A stretch of 64,000 bases of DNA from Caballeronia sp. NK8 (GTDB lineage: Bacteria; Pseudomonadota; Gammaproteobacteria; Burkholderiales; Burkholderiaceae): contig NZ_AP024322.1 of NCBI RefSeq assembly GCF_018408855.1, positions 1,736,001 to 1,800,000 of the forward strand, in the 5' to 3' direction. Within the stretch, counting starts at the first letter, position 1. Every line of letters starts with the position of its first letter. This document shows positions 36,870-45,536 of this stretch, piece after piece. The notes beneath the pieces are model-generated. The model saw only the letters and a program-made list of their open reading frames with translations, was not told where the DNA came from and did not search any database. Both the position numbers and the translations under genes were made by a program.

Positions 36870-36897
36870 ACAAAAGCCGCCCGAAGGCGGCTCTTGT
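36870..36897 (-). terminator. Rho-independent terminator of typA
   Basis: A stem of about 12 bp with one mismatch (36870-36881 with 36886-36897) and a CGAA loop, with the T-rich arm on the minus strand. It lies about 30 bp past the typA stop codon and separates typA from the odh operon. Confidence 0.75.
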
Positions 36898-36925
36898 TCT
36901 GGCGATACGAACCGATTCCGGATAC

Positions 36926-38752
36926 TTACTCGGCGTTGCCTTCGCGGCTCGCGCGGCGACGCTCGTGTTCCTTCAGATGACGCTTGCGCAGGCGGATCGA
37001 CTGCGGCGTCACTTCGACGAGTTCGTCGTCGTCGATGAACTCGACCGCGTATTCGAGCGACAGCTGGATCGGCGGCACGAGGCGCACGGCTTCGTCGGTG
37101 CCCGACGCGCGCACGTTGGTCAGCTGCTTGCCCTTGATCGGGTTCACGACGAGGTCGTTGTCGCGGCTGTGAATGCCGATGATCATGCCTTCATAGAGCG
37201 CATCGCCCGGCGTCACGAACATGCGGCCGCGATCCTGCAGCTTCCACAGCGCATAGGCGACGGCGGCGCCATCGTCCTGCGAGATCAGCACGCCGTTGCG
37301 GCGCTCGCCGACCGAGCCTTCCTTCACCGGCGCATACGAATCGAACGTGTGGCTCATCAGACCCGTGCCGCGCGTGAGCGTCAGGAACTCGCTCTGGAAG
37401 CCGATCAGACCGCGCGCCGAAATCTTGTACTCAAGACGCGTGCGGCCACGTCCGTCCGACGTCATGTCGAGCATTTCGCCCTTACGGCGGCCGAGCTCTT
37501 CCATCACGCCGCCCTGATGCTGGTCTTCGATATCGACCGTCAGGTTTTCATACGGCTCGCACTTCACGCCGTCGATTTCCTGCAGCACCACGCGCGGACG
37601 CGACACCGCGAGCTCATAGCCTTCACGGCGCATGTTCTCGACGAGAATCGTCAGATGCAATTCGCCACGGCCCGACACTTCGAACGTGGTTTCGTCGCCG
37701 GTGTCTTTCACGCGCAGCGCCACGTTGTGGTTCAGTTCCTTGGTGAGACGGTCGCGAATCTGGCGGCTCGTCACGAACTTGCCTTCCTTGCCCGCGAGCG
37801 GCGACGAGTTCACGAGGAAGTTCATCGTGAGCGTCGGTTCGTCGACGGTGATCATCGGCAGCGCTTCGGGATTGTCCGGCGAGCAGATCGTCACGCCGAT
37901 ACCGATTTCCTCGATACCGTTGATGAGCACGATATCGCCCGCTTGCGCTTCTTCGACCTGCACGCGCTCGAGGCCGTGGAACGACAGCACCTGATTGATC
38001 TTGCGATTGATGATCGCGCCTTCCGGACCCGAACGCACCGAGACCTGCATGCCGGGGCGAATGCGACCGCGCGCGACGCGGCCCACGCCGATACGGCCGA
38101 CATACGAGTTGTAGTCGAGCGACGTGATCTGCAATTGCAGCGGACCGTCCGGATCGGCCGGGCGCACCGGCACGTGTTCGAGAATGGCTTCGAAGAGCGG
38201 GCGCATCGTGCCTTCGCGCACTTCGGGCGAGAGACCGGCGTAGCCGTTCAGACCCGACGCATACACGATCGGGAAGTCGAGCTGCTCTTCGGTCGCGCCG
38301 AGCTTGTCGAACAGATCGAAGGTCTGGTTGATCACCCAATCGATACGCGCGCCCGGACGGTCCACCTTGTTGATCACGACGATCGGCTTGAGACCGAGCG
38401 CGAGCGCCTTCTTCGTGACGAAGCGCGTTTGCGGCATCGGGCCTTCGACGGCGTCGACGAGCAGCAGCACGGAGTCGACCATCGACAGCACGCGTTCCAC
38501 TTCACCGCCGAAGTCCGCGTGTCCCGGCGTATCGACGATATTGATGTGGGTGCCTTCGTATTCGACGGCGCAGTTCTTCGCCAGGATCGTGATGCCACGT
38601 TCCTTTTCGATGTCGTTCGAGTCCATGACCCGCTCGGCGACCTGCTGGTTTTCCCGGAACGTGCCCGACTGGCGGAGCAACTGGTCGACGAGCGTGGTCT
38701 TGCCGTGGTCGACGTGGGCAATGATGGCGATATTGCGGAGGGCGCGAGTCAT
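36926..38752 (-). CDS. typA: Translational GTPase TypA/BipA
   Basis: A 608-residue ribosome-binding GTPase of the EF-G family. G1 is AHVDHGKTT at 12-20, G3 is [12 protein letters not shown] and G4 is NKVD. Domains II, III and V follow, and the TypA-specific C-terminal domain ends the protein ([20 protein letters not shown]). It supports ribosome assembly and growth at low temperature or stress. The gene is monocistronic with its own terminator, and a 313-bp region separates it from the divergent MarR regulator gene. Confidence 0.96.
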   Translation of the reverse strand: MTRALRNIAIIAHVDHGKTTLVDQLLRQSGTFRENQQVAERVMDSNDIEKERGITILAKNCAVEYEGTHINIVDTPGHADFGGEVERVLSMVDSVLLLVDAVEGPMPQTRFVTKKALALGLKPIVVINKVDRPGARIDWVINQTFDLFDKLGATEEQLDFPIVYASGLNGYAGLSPEVREGTMRPLFEAILEHVPVRPADPDGPLQLQITSLDYNSYVGRIGVGRVARGRIRPGMQVSVRSGPEGAIINRKINQVLSFHGLERVQVEEAQAGDIVLINGIEEIGIGVTICSPDNPEALPMITVDEPTLTMNFLVNSSPLAGKEGKFVTSRQIRDRLTKELNHNVALRVKDTGDETTFEVSGRGELHLTILVENMRREGYELAVSRPRVVLQEIDGVKCEPYENLTVDIEDQHQGGVMEELGRRKGEMLDMTSDGRGRTRLEYKISARGLIGFQSEFLTLTRGTGLMSHTFDSYAPVKEGSVGERRNGVLISQDDGAAVAYALWKLQDRGRMFVTPGDALYEGMIIGIHSRDNDLVVNPIKGKQLTNVRASGTDEAVRLVPPIQLSLEYAVEFIDDDELVEVTPQSIRLRKRHLKEHERRRASREGNAE

Positions 38753-38998
38753 ATAGAGATGTCTTGGTTGTGCGCCGTCGGAGCAGCCTCTTCAGCGAGA
38801 CTTCATGGCTCGGCAAGCCCCCCTTGATAACGTCATGCAAGCATGACTACGCGGGCCCGGCGCGGTGAGAACCGTAAATTATAGCACGCACGGATGACCT
38901 TTCCTCGCAATAGGACGCAACCCGTAAATCGGGCCAGCAAGCGCGGCGCTGCGCGTGCGCCGGTCCGCACGATTGTTAAGCGCTTTCAGAAAAGATCC
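38753..38998. other. Intergenic region between typA and the MarR gene
   Basis: This divergent region has no supported gene. It should hold the typA promoter, which I cannot assign with confidence. The MarR-side promoter is listed separately. Confidence 0.5.
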
Positions 38999-39043
38999 TT
39001 GCGGCACTCGTAACGCCCACCTATAATCCTGCCTAGTCAACTA
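38999..39043 (+). promoter_or_regulatory. Promoter and candidate operator of the MarR-efflux operon
   Basis: TTGCGG (38999-39004) and TATAAT (39022-39027) with a 17-bp spacer form a good sigma-70 promoter. The inverted repeat TAGT-CA-ACTA (39034-39043) overlaps the expected transcription start, where a MarR dimer could block the polymerase. The promoter is firmer than the operator. Confidence 0.6.
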
Positions 39044-39065
39044 TTGCAATCGCACAAATATTTCC

Positions 39066-39581
39066 ATGAGCGACGCTCCCAAATCCGCGGCGATCGGCGA
39101 CTATGTGCTCGCCGAGAGCGTCGGCTATCTGATGAGCCGGGTGCGCTCGACCATGTGGAACATGGTCACCCAGCACACGACGTCCGAACTGGGCATCACG
39201 AGCACGCAGGCCAGCATTCTCTTCATGCTGGCGGTCGGCAAGTGCCTGACGGCGGCGGACATCGCCCGCGAATACGGCATCGATGCGAGCGCGGTGACGC
39301 GCCTCATCGACCGGCTGGAGAAGCGTGGCCTGCTCTCGCGGGTGCGCAGCGAGGAAGACCGCCGCGTGGTACGCCTCGCGCTCACGGAAGAAGGCCAGGC
39401 GATTGCTGAGAAGATCCCCGCCATTTTCACGCGCGTGCTGGACAACCTTCTTGCCGGCTTCACGCCGGAGGAAGTGGGCTTTCTGAAGAGCATGCTGCGC
39501 CGAATTCTTGCGAATTCCTGCGATCCTTCCGTGGCGCCTCTGCTGGCCAGCAATGATAAGCCTGGTACGTCATTGCGATGA
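39066..39581 (+). CDS. MarR family transcriptional regulator
   Basis: A 171-residue winged-helix regulator of the MarR/EmrR type. The DNA-binding part is ADIAREYGIDASAVTRLIDR, with the wing VRSEEDRRVVRLALTEEGQA. Such proteins repress drug efflux operons and let go when bound by a phenolic or hydrophobic compound. It is the first gene of a run with an outer-membrane factor, a membrane fusion protein and an MFS pump. It probably autoregulates through the site at 39034-39043. The inducer is unknown. Confidence 0.9.
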   Translation: MSDAPKSAAIGDYVLAESVGYLMSRVRSTMWNMVTQHTTSELGITSTQASILFMLAVGKCLTAADIAREYGIDASAVTRLIDRLEKRGLLSRVRSEEDRRVVRLALTEEGQAIAEKIPAIFTRVLDNLLAGFTPEEVGFLKSMLRRILANSCDPSVAPLLASNDKPGTSLR

Positions 39582-39656
39582 CAAGCAAATTGGTCATCAC
39601 AAGCCTACAAATTGATTGCAGCGTCCATCTTTAATTCTCTTCTCAAGAGACGAGAT

Positions 39657-41183
39657 ATGAAACACCTCTCCCCGTCCGCGTTTCGCGGCGAAAGCCGTGT
39701 GAAGAGTGCAGTCGCCGTTGCGGCGGCCGCGCTCGCGCTCGCCGGTTGCGCGAACTATGCGGGCATTTCGAGCGACAAGCAGATTGCCGCGCCCGAAAAC
39801 TTCGAGGCCACGCAAAGCGTGCCAGGCCAGGGCGGCCAGTGGCCCGCGCTCGACTGGGCGAAGCAGTTTGGCGATCCGCAACTGCCGCAGCTGATCGACG
39901 AGGCGCTCGCCGACAATCCGTCCATCGCGCAGGCGCAGGCGCGCATCGCGAAGGCGTCGTCGTATATCGAGACATCGCGCTCGGCGCTCTATCCGAAGGT
40001 CAACGGGTCGTATTCGTGGACCCGCGAGCTGTATTCGGCCAACGCCCTCTTCCCGCCGCCCTACGGCGGCACCTGGTTCAGCGAGAACAACGTGCTCGCG
40101 AGCGCGTCGTGGGAACTGGATCTGTGGGGCAAGAATCGCTCGCGGCTGAACATGGCGGTGTCGCAGCAGAAGGCCGCCGAGGCCGACATGCAGCAGGCGC
40201 GCGTCTCGCTCGCGACGTCGGTTGCGCGCACCTACAACCAGCTCGCGCTGCTCTACGCGTTGCGTGACGTCTCCCAGCGCGAGATCGCGAACCGGCAGGA
40301 CGTCGGGCGCATCACGAACGGACGCGTCGCCGCCGGTCTCGACACCAACGTCGAGCGGCGCACGGCGGAAGGCAACGTCGCGACGAGCCAGACGAACTCG
40401 ACCGAGCTCGACGGACAGATCGAAACCGTCCGCTATCAGCTCGCCGCGCTGCTCGGCAAAGGCCCGGACCGCGGTCTGCAGATCGCCAAGCCCGTGATCA
40501 AGCCGGACGTCAGCGTGACGCTGCCCGACAACGTGCCCGCCGATCTCGTCGCGCGCCGCCCGGATATCGTCGCCGCGCGCTGGCAGGTCGAAGCCGCGAC
40601 GCACAACATCAAGGAAGCAAAGGCCGAGTTCTTCCCGGACATCAACCTCGCGGCGGCCTTCGGCTTCGACGCGTTCGGCTGGAGCCGCTTCCTGCAGGCG
40701 AGCAGCCGGCAGATTCAGATCGGGCCGGCGGTGCATCTGCCGATCTTCGACGCCGGCGCGCTGCGCGCCCAGTTGAAGGGCCGTTACGCCGATTTCGAAG
40801 GCGATGTCGCGAACTACAATCAGACGCTCATCAACGCGCTGAGCGACGTCGCGACCAATATTTCCGCGATCCGCTCGCTCGACAAGCAGATGGCCGACGC
40901 CCAGCGCGCCCTCACGGCGGCGTCAAGCGCGTATCAGCTCGCGGTGATCCGCTACAAGGCCGGGCTGTCGCCGCAATTGCAGGTGCTCAACGCCGACGAA
41001 AACCGCCTCGCCAACGAGCAGACCGTGACGAATCTGCGCCTGAAGCGCACCGATCTGCAAATCGCGCTGATCAAATCGCTCGGCGGCGGCTTCGACGCGA
41101 CGAGCACGAATCTCGCGGTCGACGGCAGCGGGCAGCAACAGGCGAGCGCACAGCCGGCCAATCAGGCCACGCCGGCGAAATAA
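39657..41183 (+). CDS. RND/EmrAB-type outer-membrane efflux lipoprotein (NodT/OprM family)
   Basis: A 508-residue outer-membrane channel subunit. The signal ends in lipobox LAGC with Cys 31. Two OEP repeats follow, with SASWELDLWGKNRSRLNMAV in the first and the diagnostic LVARRPDIVAARWQVEAAT before the second. Trimers form the exit duct for tripartite pumps. I chose the ATG at 39657 since the signal peptide begins there. It lies 75 bp after the MarR gene and 52 bp before the fusion-protein gene. Confidence 0.93.
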   Translation: MKHLSPSAFRGESRVKSAVAVAAAALALAGCANYAGISSDKQIAAPENFEATQSVPGQGGQWPALDWAKQFGDPQLPQLIDEALADNPSIAQAQARIAKASSYIETSRSALYPKVNGSYSWTRELYSANALFPPPYGGTWFSENNVLASASWELDLWGKNRSRLNMAVSQQKAAEADMQQARVSLATSVARTYNQLALLYALRDVSQREIANRQDVGRITNGRVAAGLDTNVERRTAEGNVATSQTNSTELDGQIETVRYQLAALLGKGPDRGLQIAKPVIKPDVSVTLPDNVPADLVARRPDIVAARWQVEAATHNIKEAKAEFFPDINLAAAFGFDAFGWSRFLQASSRQIQIGPAVHLPIFDAGALRAQLKGRYADFEGDVANYNQTLINALSDVATNISAIRSLDKQMADAQRALTAASSAYQLAVIRYKAGLSPQLQVLNADENRLANEQTVTNLRLKRTDLQIALIKSLGGGFDATSTNLAVDGSGQQQASAQPANQATPAK

Positions 41184-41235
41184 GCCGCGCACAAGAATAC
41201 GCATCAAGACCAAAACGGAATATTCGGAGTCTTTC

Positions 41236-42483
41236 ATGAGCGACCCTCAACAAACCGCCGCCGCGCCCGCGCCGAAGCAGAGCAACGGCAAACGCCGCCG
41301 GCTGATGACGCTGATCGTGCTCGTCATCATCATCGCCGCCGTCGCGTACGGGCTGTACTACTTCCTCGTCGCGCGCTTCCACGAAGCCACCGACGACGCC
41401 TATGTGAACGGCAATGTCGTGCAGATCACGCCGCAGGTCGTCGGCACGGTCATTTCCGTGAACGCCGACGACACGCAAACGGTGAAGGTCGGCGATCCGC
41501 TCGTCGTGCTCGATCCGGCCGATTCGAAGGTCGCGCTCGATCAGGCCGAAGCGAATCTCGCGCAGACCGTGCGTCAGGTGCGGACCTTCTTCGTGAACAA
41601 CAACCAGTACGAAGCGCAGATCGCGCTGCGCCGCTCGGATCTGTCGCGCGCGCAGGACGACCTGAAGCGCCGCATGCAGGTCGCGCAGACCGGCGCGGTG
41701 TCGCAGGAAGAAATCTCGCATGCGCGCGACGCGGTGCGCGGCGCGCAGGCCGCGCTCGACGCCGCCGAGCAGGAACTCGCGTCGAACCGCTCGCTCACCG
41801 CCAACACGACGATCGCCGATCACCCGAACGTGCTGGCCGCCGCCGCGAAGGTGCGCGATTCGTACATCAACTACGCGCGCAACACGCTGCCGGCTCCGGT
41901 GACGGGTTATGTCGCGAAGCGTTCGGTGCAGGTCGGCCAGCGCGTCGCGCCGGGCAACCCGTTGATGGCGATCGTGCCGCTCAACGCCGTGTGGGTCGAT
42001 GCGAACTTCAAGGAAGTGCAGTTGAAGCACATGCGAATCGGCCAGCCGGTCGAGCTGACGGCCGACCTGTACGGTTCGGGCGTCGTGTTTCACGGCAAGG
42101 TCATCGGCTTCTCGGCCGGCACGGGATCGGCGTTCTCGCTCCTGCCCGCGCAGAACGCGACGGGCAACTGGATCAAGGTCGTGCAGCGCCTGCCGGTGCG
42201 TATCGAACTCGATCCGAAGGAACTGGAACAGCATCCGCTGCGAATCGGTCTGTCGATGAACGCCGACGTGACGATCAAGGACGAGGGCGGCGGCCAGCTC
42301 GGCAACGCGCAGAACACCGTCTATCAGACCAATGTGTTCGACAAATACGGCGCGCAGGCCGATCAGGAAATCGCACGCATCATCCAGCAGAACGCGGGCA
42401 CGGGCGTGGGCGCGCCGGCGTCGAGCACGTCGTCTGCACATGGCCGTGCGACGAAGTCCGCATCGGCCGCCAAGCTGATGTAA
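41236..42483 (+). CDS. EmrA-like membrane fusion protein (HlyD family)
   Basis: A 415-residue periplasmic adaptor. One membrane helix lies at about residues 23-44 after a basic cytoplasmic tail. The lipoyl/barrel-sandwich half begins TDDAYVNGNVVQITPQVVGT. A coiled-coil hairpin spans about residues 95-205, and the second half returns with TLPAPVTGYVAKRSVQVGQR. It bridges the inner-membrane pump and the outer-membrane channel. A Ser/Thr/Ala-rich tail ends the protein. CGGAG precedes the ATG. The next gene starts 13 bp downstream. Confidence 0.93.
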   Translation: MSDPQQTAAAPAPKQSNGKRRRLMTLIVLVIIIAAVAYGLYYFLVARFHEATDDAYVNGNVVQITPQVVGTVISVNADDTQTVKVGDPLVVLDPADSKVALDQAEANLAQTVRQVRTFFVNNNQYEAQIALRRSDLSRAQDDLKRRMQVAQTGAVSQEEISHARDAVRGAQAALDAAEQELASNRSLTANTTIADHPNVLAAAAKVRDSYINYARNTLPAPVTGYVAKRSVQVGQRVAPGNPLMAIVPLNAVWVDANFKEVQLKHMRIGQPVELTADLYGSGVVFHGKVIGFSAGTGSAFSLLPAQNATGNWIKVVQRLPVRIELDPKELEQHPLRIGLSMNADVTIKDEGGGQLGNAQNTVYQTNVFDKYGAQADQEIARIIQQNAGTGVGAPASSTSSAHGRATKSASAAKLM

Positions 42484-42496
42484 GCGGATTCGCCAC

Positions 42497-44056
42497 ATGT
42501 CTTCGCAAAACGTCGTACATCCGCCGCTGTCGGGCGGAAAGCTCGTCATCGGGACGATCGCCGTGTCGCTCGCGGTGTTCATGAACGTGCTCGACACGTC
42601 GATCGCGAACGTCTCGATTCCGTCGATTTCCGGCGACCTCGGCGTGTCGTCGGATCAGGGCACGTGGGTCATCACCTCGTTCGCGGTCGCTAACGCGATC
42701 TCGGTGCCGCTCACCGGCTGGCTCACGCAGCGCGTCGGCCAGGTGCGGCTCTTTCTCGGCTCGATCATTCTGTTCGTGCTCGCGTCGTGGCTCTGCGGCC
42801 TCGCGCCGACGCTGCCGTTCCTGCTCGCCGCGCGCGTGCTGCAGGGCGCGGTCGCCGGCCCGATGATCCCGCTGTCGCAAACACTGCTGCTCGCGAGCTA
42901 TCCGCGCGAAAAGGCGCCGATGGCGCTCTCGATGTGGTCGATGACCACGCTCATCGCGCCGGTCGCGGGCCCGGTGCTTGGCGGCTGGATCTCCGACAAC
43001 ATCTCGTGGCCGTGGATCTTCTATGTGAACATTCCGGTGGGCATCGCGGCCGCGCTCGCCACCTTCGCAATCTTCCGCGACCGCGACTCGGCGATCCGCA
43101 AGGCGCCGATCGATACCGTCGGGCTCGGGCTGCTCGTCGTCTGGGTCGGCTCGCTGCAGATCATGCTCGACAAGGGCAAGGATCTCGACTGGTTCAACTC
43201 GACGACGATCGTCGTGCTCGCGCTGATCGCGGTGATCTCGTTCGCGTTCTTCATCGTGTGGGAGCTGACGGCGGAGCATCCGGTCGTCGACCTGTCGCTG
43301 TTCGAGCTGCGCAATTTCACGGGCGGGACGATCGCGCTGTCGATCGGCTACGGGCTCTACTTCGGCAATCTCGTGTTGCTGCCGCTGTGGCTGCAAACGG
43401 ATATCGGCTACACGGCGACGAACGCCGGTCTCGTGATGGCGCCCGTCGGGCTGTTCGCGATCCTGCTCTCGCCGATCACCGGCAAATTCCTGCCGCGCAC
43501 CGATCCGCGCTACATCGCGACCGCGGCGTTCCTCGTGTTCGCGCTGTGCTTCTGGATGCGCTCGCGCTATACGACCGGCGTCGATACCTGGGCGCTCACG
43601 GTGCCGACGGTGATTCAGGGCATCGGCATGGCGGGCTTCTTCATTCCGCTGGTGTCGATCACACTGTCGGGCTTGCCGGGGCATCGGATTCCGGCGGCGT
43701 CGGGCTTGTCGAACTTCGTGCGGATCATGTGCGGCGGCATCGGCACATCGATCTTCTCGACGGCGTGGGAGCATCGGTCGATCGTGCATCACGCGCAACT
43801 GGTCGAAGGCGCGAATTCGTATAACCCGGTGTTCGCAAACTCGATGCAGCAGATGCACGCGCTCGGCTTCTCGCAGGAACAGACCGTCGGCCTCTATAAC
43901 AGCATGGCCACGCAGCAGGCCGCGCAGCTCGGCGTGAACGACATGTTCTATATCTCGGCGGGGATTTTCGTCGCGCTGATCGCGTTGATCTGGATCACGC
44001 GGCCGGAGCGTTCGGGCGGCGGAGATTCGGCGGCGGCCGCATCGGCGGCGCATTGA
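42497..44056 (+). CDS. EmrB-like DHA2 family MFS efflux permease
   Basis: A 519-residue inner-membrane proton antiporter with about 14 membrane segments. The DHA2 motifs are visible: the first helix with VFMNVLDTSIANVSIPSISG, then GTWVITSFAVANAISVPLTG, and the motif C-like region near GPVLGGWISDNISWPWIFYV. With the preceding fusion protein and outer-membrane factor it forms a tripartite pump for hydrophobic drugs or phenolics. The operon ends in a strong terminator. Confidence 0.94.
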   Translation: MSSQNVVHPPLSGGKLVIGTIAVSLAVFMNVLDTSIANVSIPSISGDLGVSSDQGTWVITSFAVANAISVPLTGWLTQRVGQVRLFLGSIILFVLASWLCGLAPTLPFLLAARVLQGAVAGPMIPLSQTLLLASYPREKAPMALSMWSMTTLIAPVAGPVLGGWISDNISWPWIFYVNIPVGIAAALATFAIFRDRDSAIRKAPIDTVGLGLLVVWVGSLQIMLDKGKDLDWFNSTTIVVLALIAVISFAFFIVWELTAEHPVVDLSLFELRNFTGGTIALSIGYGLYFGNLVLLPLWLQTDIGYTATNAGLVMAPVGLFAILLSPITGKFLPRTDPRYIATAAFLVFALCFWMRSRYTTGVDTWALTVPTVIQGIGMAGFFIPLVSITLSGLPGHRIPAASGLSNFVRIMCGGIGTSIFSTAWEHRSIVHHAQLVEGANSYNPVFANSMQQMHALGFSQEQTVGLYNSMATQQAAQLGVNDMFYISAGIFVALIALIWITRPERSGGGDSAAAASAAH

Positions 44057-44080
44057 CTGACTTGCCGCCTGCGGAAAGAC

Positions 44081-44114
44081 AAGAGCCCGGTTGAATCAAA
44101 CCGGGCTCTTTTTT
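44081..44114. terminator. Terminator between the efflux operon and truB
   Basis: A 12-bp stem (AAGAGCCCGGTT at 44081-44092 and its complement at 44099-44110) followed by a run of T on the plus strand. It closes the efflux operon, and A residues on the other side may let it serve truB in the opposite direction. Confidence 0.85.
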
Positions 44115-45051
44115 ATTGCGCTGTGACGATCAGCCGTTCGGGCGCGAGTACGCCCTCGCCCGCGCGCGCGACGCCGAGCAGGCGTCCGCCCTCTTGCGAA
44201 TAGACACGCACGCGACCGGCTTCGAGTCGCGATTCCACGACATCCGCGAGCCGCAGGCGCTGGCCGTGCAGAAAGCGTCGCGCCGCGTCGTCGTTCAGTT
44301 GCACGGCGGGAAACGTGGACAACAACGCGTCGACAGGCTGAAGGCGTTCATCGCGCTCGGCTTCGGTCAGACTGCCGAGTTGATCGAGCGTCACCGCGTG
44401 TTCGAGCGTCAACGCGCCGACGCCCGTGCGCCGCAACGCCGTCAGATGCGCGCCGCAACCCAGCGTCTCGCCGATGTCCTCGGCCAGGGTACGCACATAC
44501 GTGCCCTTGCTGCACGTCACGCGAAACGTGACGAGCGGCAACGCGCATGAGATCAACTGCAACGCGTGAATCGTCACCTGGCGACCTTCGCGCTCTACCG
44601 TCTGCCCTGCGCGCGCGTATTCGTAGAGTGGCTTGCCATCGCGTTTCAGCGCGGAATACATCGGCGGGACCTGCACGATGTCGCCCAGAAACTTCGTCAG
44701 CGCTTCGGCAACCGCCGCTTCGTCGCACGTTACGTCGCGCGTATCGATGGCCTCGCCTTCGGCATCGCCCGTTGTCGTGCGCACGCCCAGGCGCATGGTC
44801 GCTTCGTAGGACTTGTCGGCCTCGAGCAGATCCTGCGAAAACTTCGTCGCCTCGCCGAAACACAGCGGCAGCAAACCCGTCGCGAGCGGATCGAGCGTGC
44901 CCGTGTGGCCCGCCTTCTTCGCCAGATAAAGCCGCTTCGCCTTGATCAGCGCATCGTTGCTCGACAGCCCGAGCGGCTTGTCCAGCAGCAGCACGCCATC
45001 GAGCGCGCGGCGCGGGATCTTCGGCCGCGCTTCGTTCTTCGGACCGCCCAT
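44113..45051 (-). CDS. truB: tRNA pseudouridine(55) synthase TruB
   Basis: A 312-residue enzyme that makes pseudouridine 55 in the T-loop of tRNAs. The catalytic Asp 54 sits in HTGTLDPLATGLLPLC. The start GVLLLDKPLGLSSNDALIKA and the RNA-binding C-terminal domain match the family. It starts 3 bp after the stop of rbfA, so the two are cotranscribed, in the common order rimP-nusA-infB-rbfA-truB. Confidence 0.96.
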   Translation of the reverse strand: MGGPKNEARPKIPRRALDGVLLLDKPLGLSSNDALIKAKRLYLAKKAGHTGTLDPLATGLLPLCFGEATKFSQDLLEADKSYEATMRLGVRTTTGDAEGEAIDTRDVTCDEAAVAEALTKFLGDIVQVPPMYSALKRDGKPLYEYARAGQTVEREGRQVTIHALQLISCALPLVTFRVTCSKGTYVRTLAEDIGETLGCGAHLTALRRTGVGALTLEHAVTLDQLGSLTEAERDERLQPVDALLSTFPAVQLNDDAARRFLHGQRLRLADVVESRLEAGRVRVYSQEGGRLLGVARAGEGVLAPERLIVTAQ

Positions 45052-45054
45052 CGC

Positions 45055-45441
45055 TCAGGCGCCTTCCTTGTCGTCGTCCGCATCCTTCGCGCGCGACGCA
45101 TTCGCTTCGTCGATCAGGCGCGACATCTCGACGGCCTTCTCGATCGTCTGGTCGTAGTGGAAATGCAGCGTCGGCACCGTGTGGATGTGCAGGCGCTTGA
45201 ACAGCATATTGTGCAGATGCCCCGCCGCGTGATTCAGACCTTGCTCGGTCTGCTTCGGATCGCCGGTGAGCGTCGTGAAGTACACCTTCGCGTGCGCGTA
45301 GTCGGGCGTCAGCTCGACGCTCTGAATCGTCACGAGACCCACGCGCGGGTCCTTGACCTCGCGCATGAGTTCCGAAAGGTCGCGTTGAATCTGATCCGCA
45401 ATCTGCACGTTGCGGTTCGCGGATGTCCGTCTTTTAGCCAT
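45055..45441 (-). CDS. rbfA: 30S ribosome-binding factor RbfA
   Basis: A 128-residue KH-fold protein that binds immature 30S subunits and aids 16S rRNA 5'-end maturation. The family start ([20 protein letters not shown]) and the pattern [20 protein letters not shown] are clear. An acidic tail (DADDDKEGA) ends the protein. It lies 95 bp downstream of infB with a hairpin terminator in the gap. Confidence 0.95.
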   Translation of the reverse strand: MAKRRTSANRNVQIADQIQRDLSELMREVKDPRVGLVTIQSVELTPDYAHAKVYFTTLTGDPKQTEQGLNHAAGHLHNMLFKRLHIHTVPTLHFHYDQTIEKAVEMSRLIDEANASRAKDADDDKEGA

Positions 45442-45479
45442 GATGTCGTTTCCGTATTTCTTTTTCCGCCGCCTGATGC

Positions 45480-45520
45480 AAAAAGGGCGGAGCGAGCCAC
45501 CAGGCTCACCCCGCCCTTTT
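45480..45520 (-). terminator. Terminator-like hairpin between infB and rbfA
   Basis: A 10-bp outer stem (AAAAGGGCGG at 45481-45490 and CCGCCCTTTT at 45511-45520) with an inner GAGCC/GGCTC stem, and five T after it on the minus strand. It stands inside the operon, so it should reduce rbfA-truB transcription relative to infB. Confidence 0.7.
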
Positions 45521-45536
45521 ATCAGCGGCTAGCGCA

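Noticed and set aside
36782..38827. A 681-codon open frame antisense to typA
   Set aside because: Same reason: it fully overlaps a conserved GTPase gene and has no domain.
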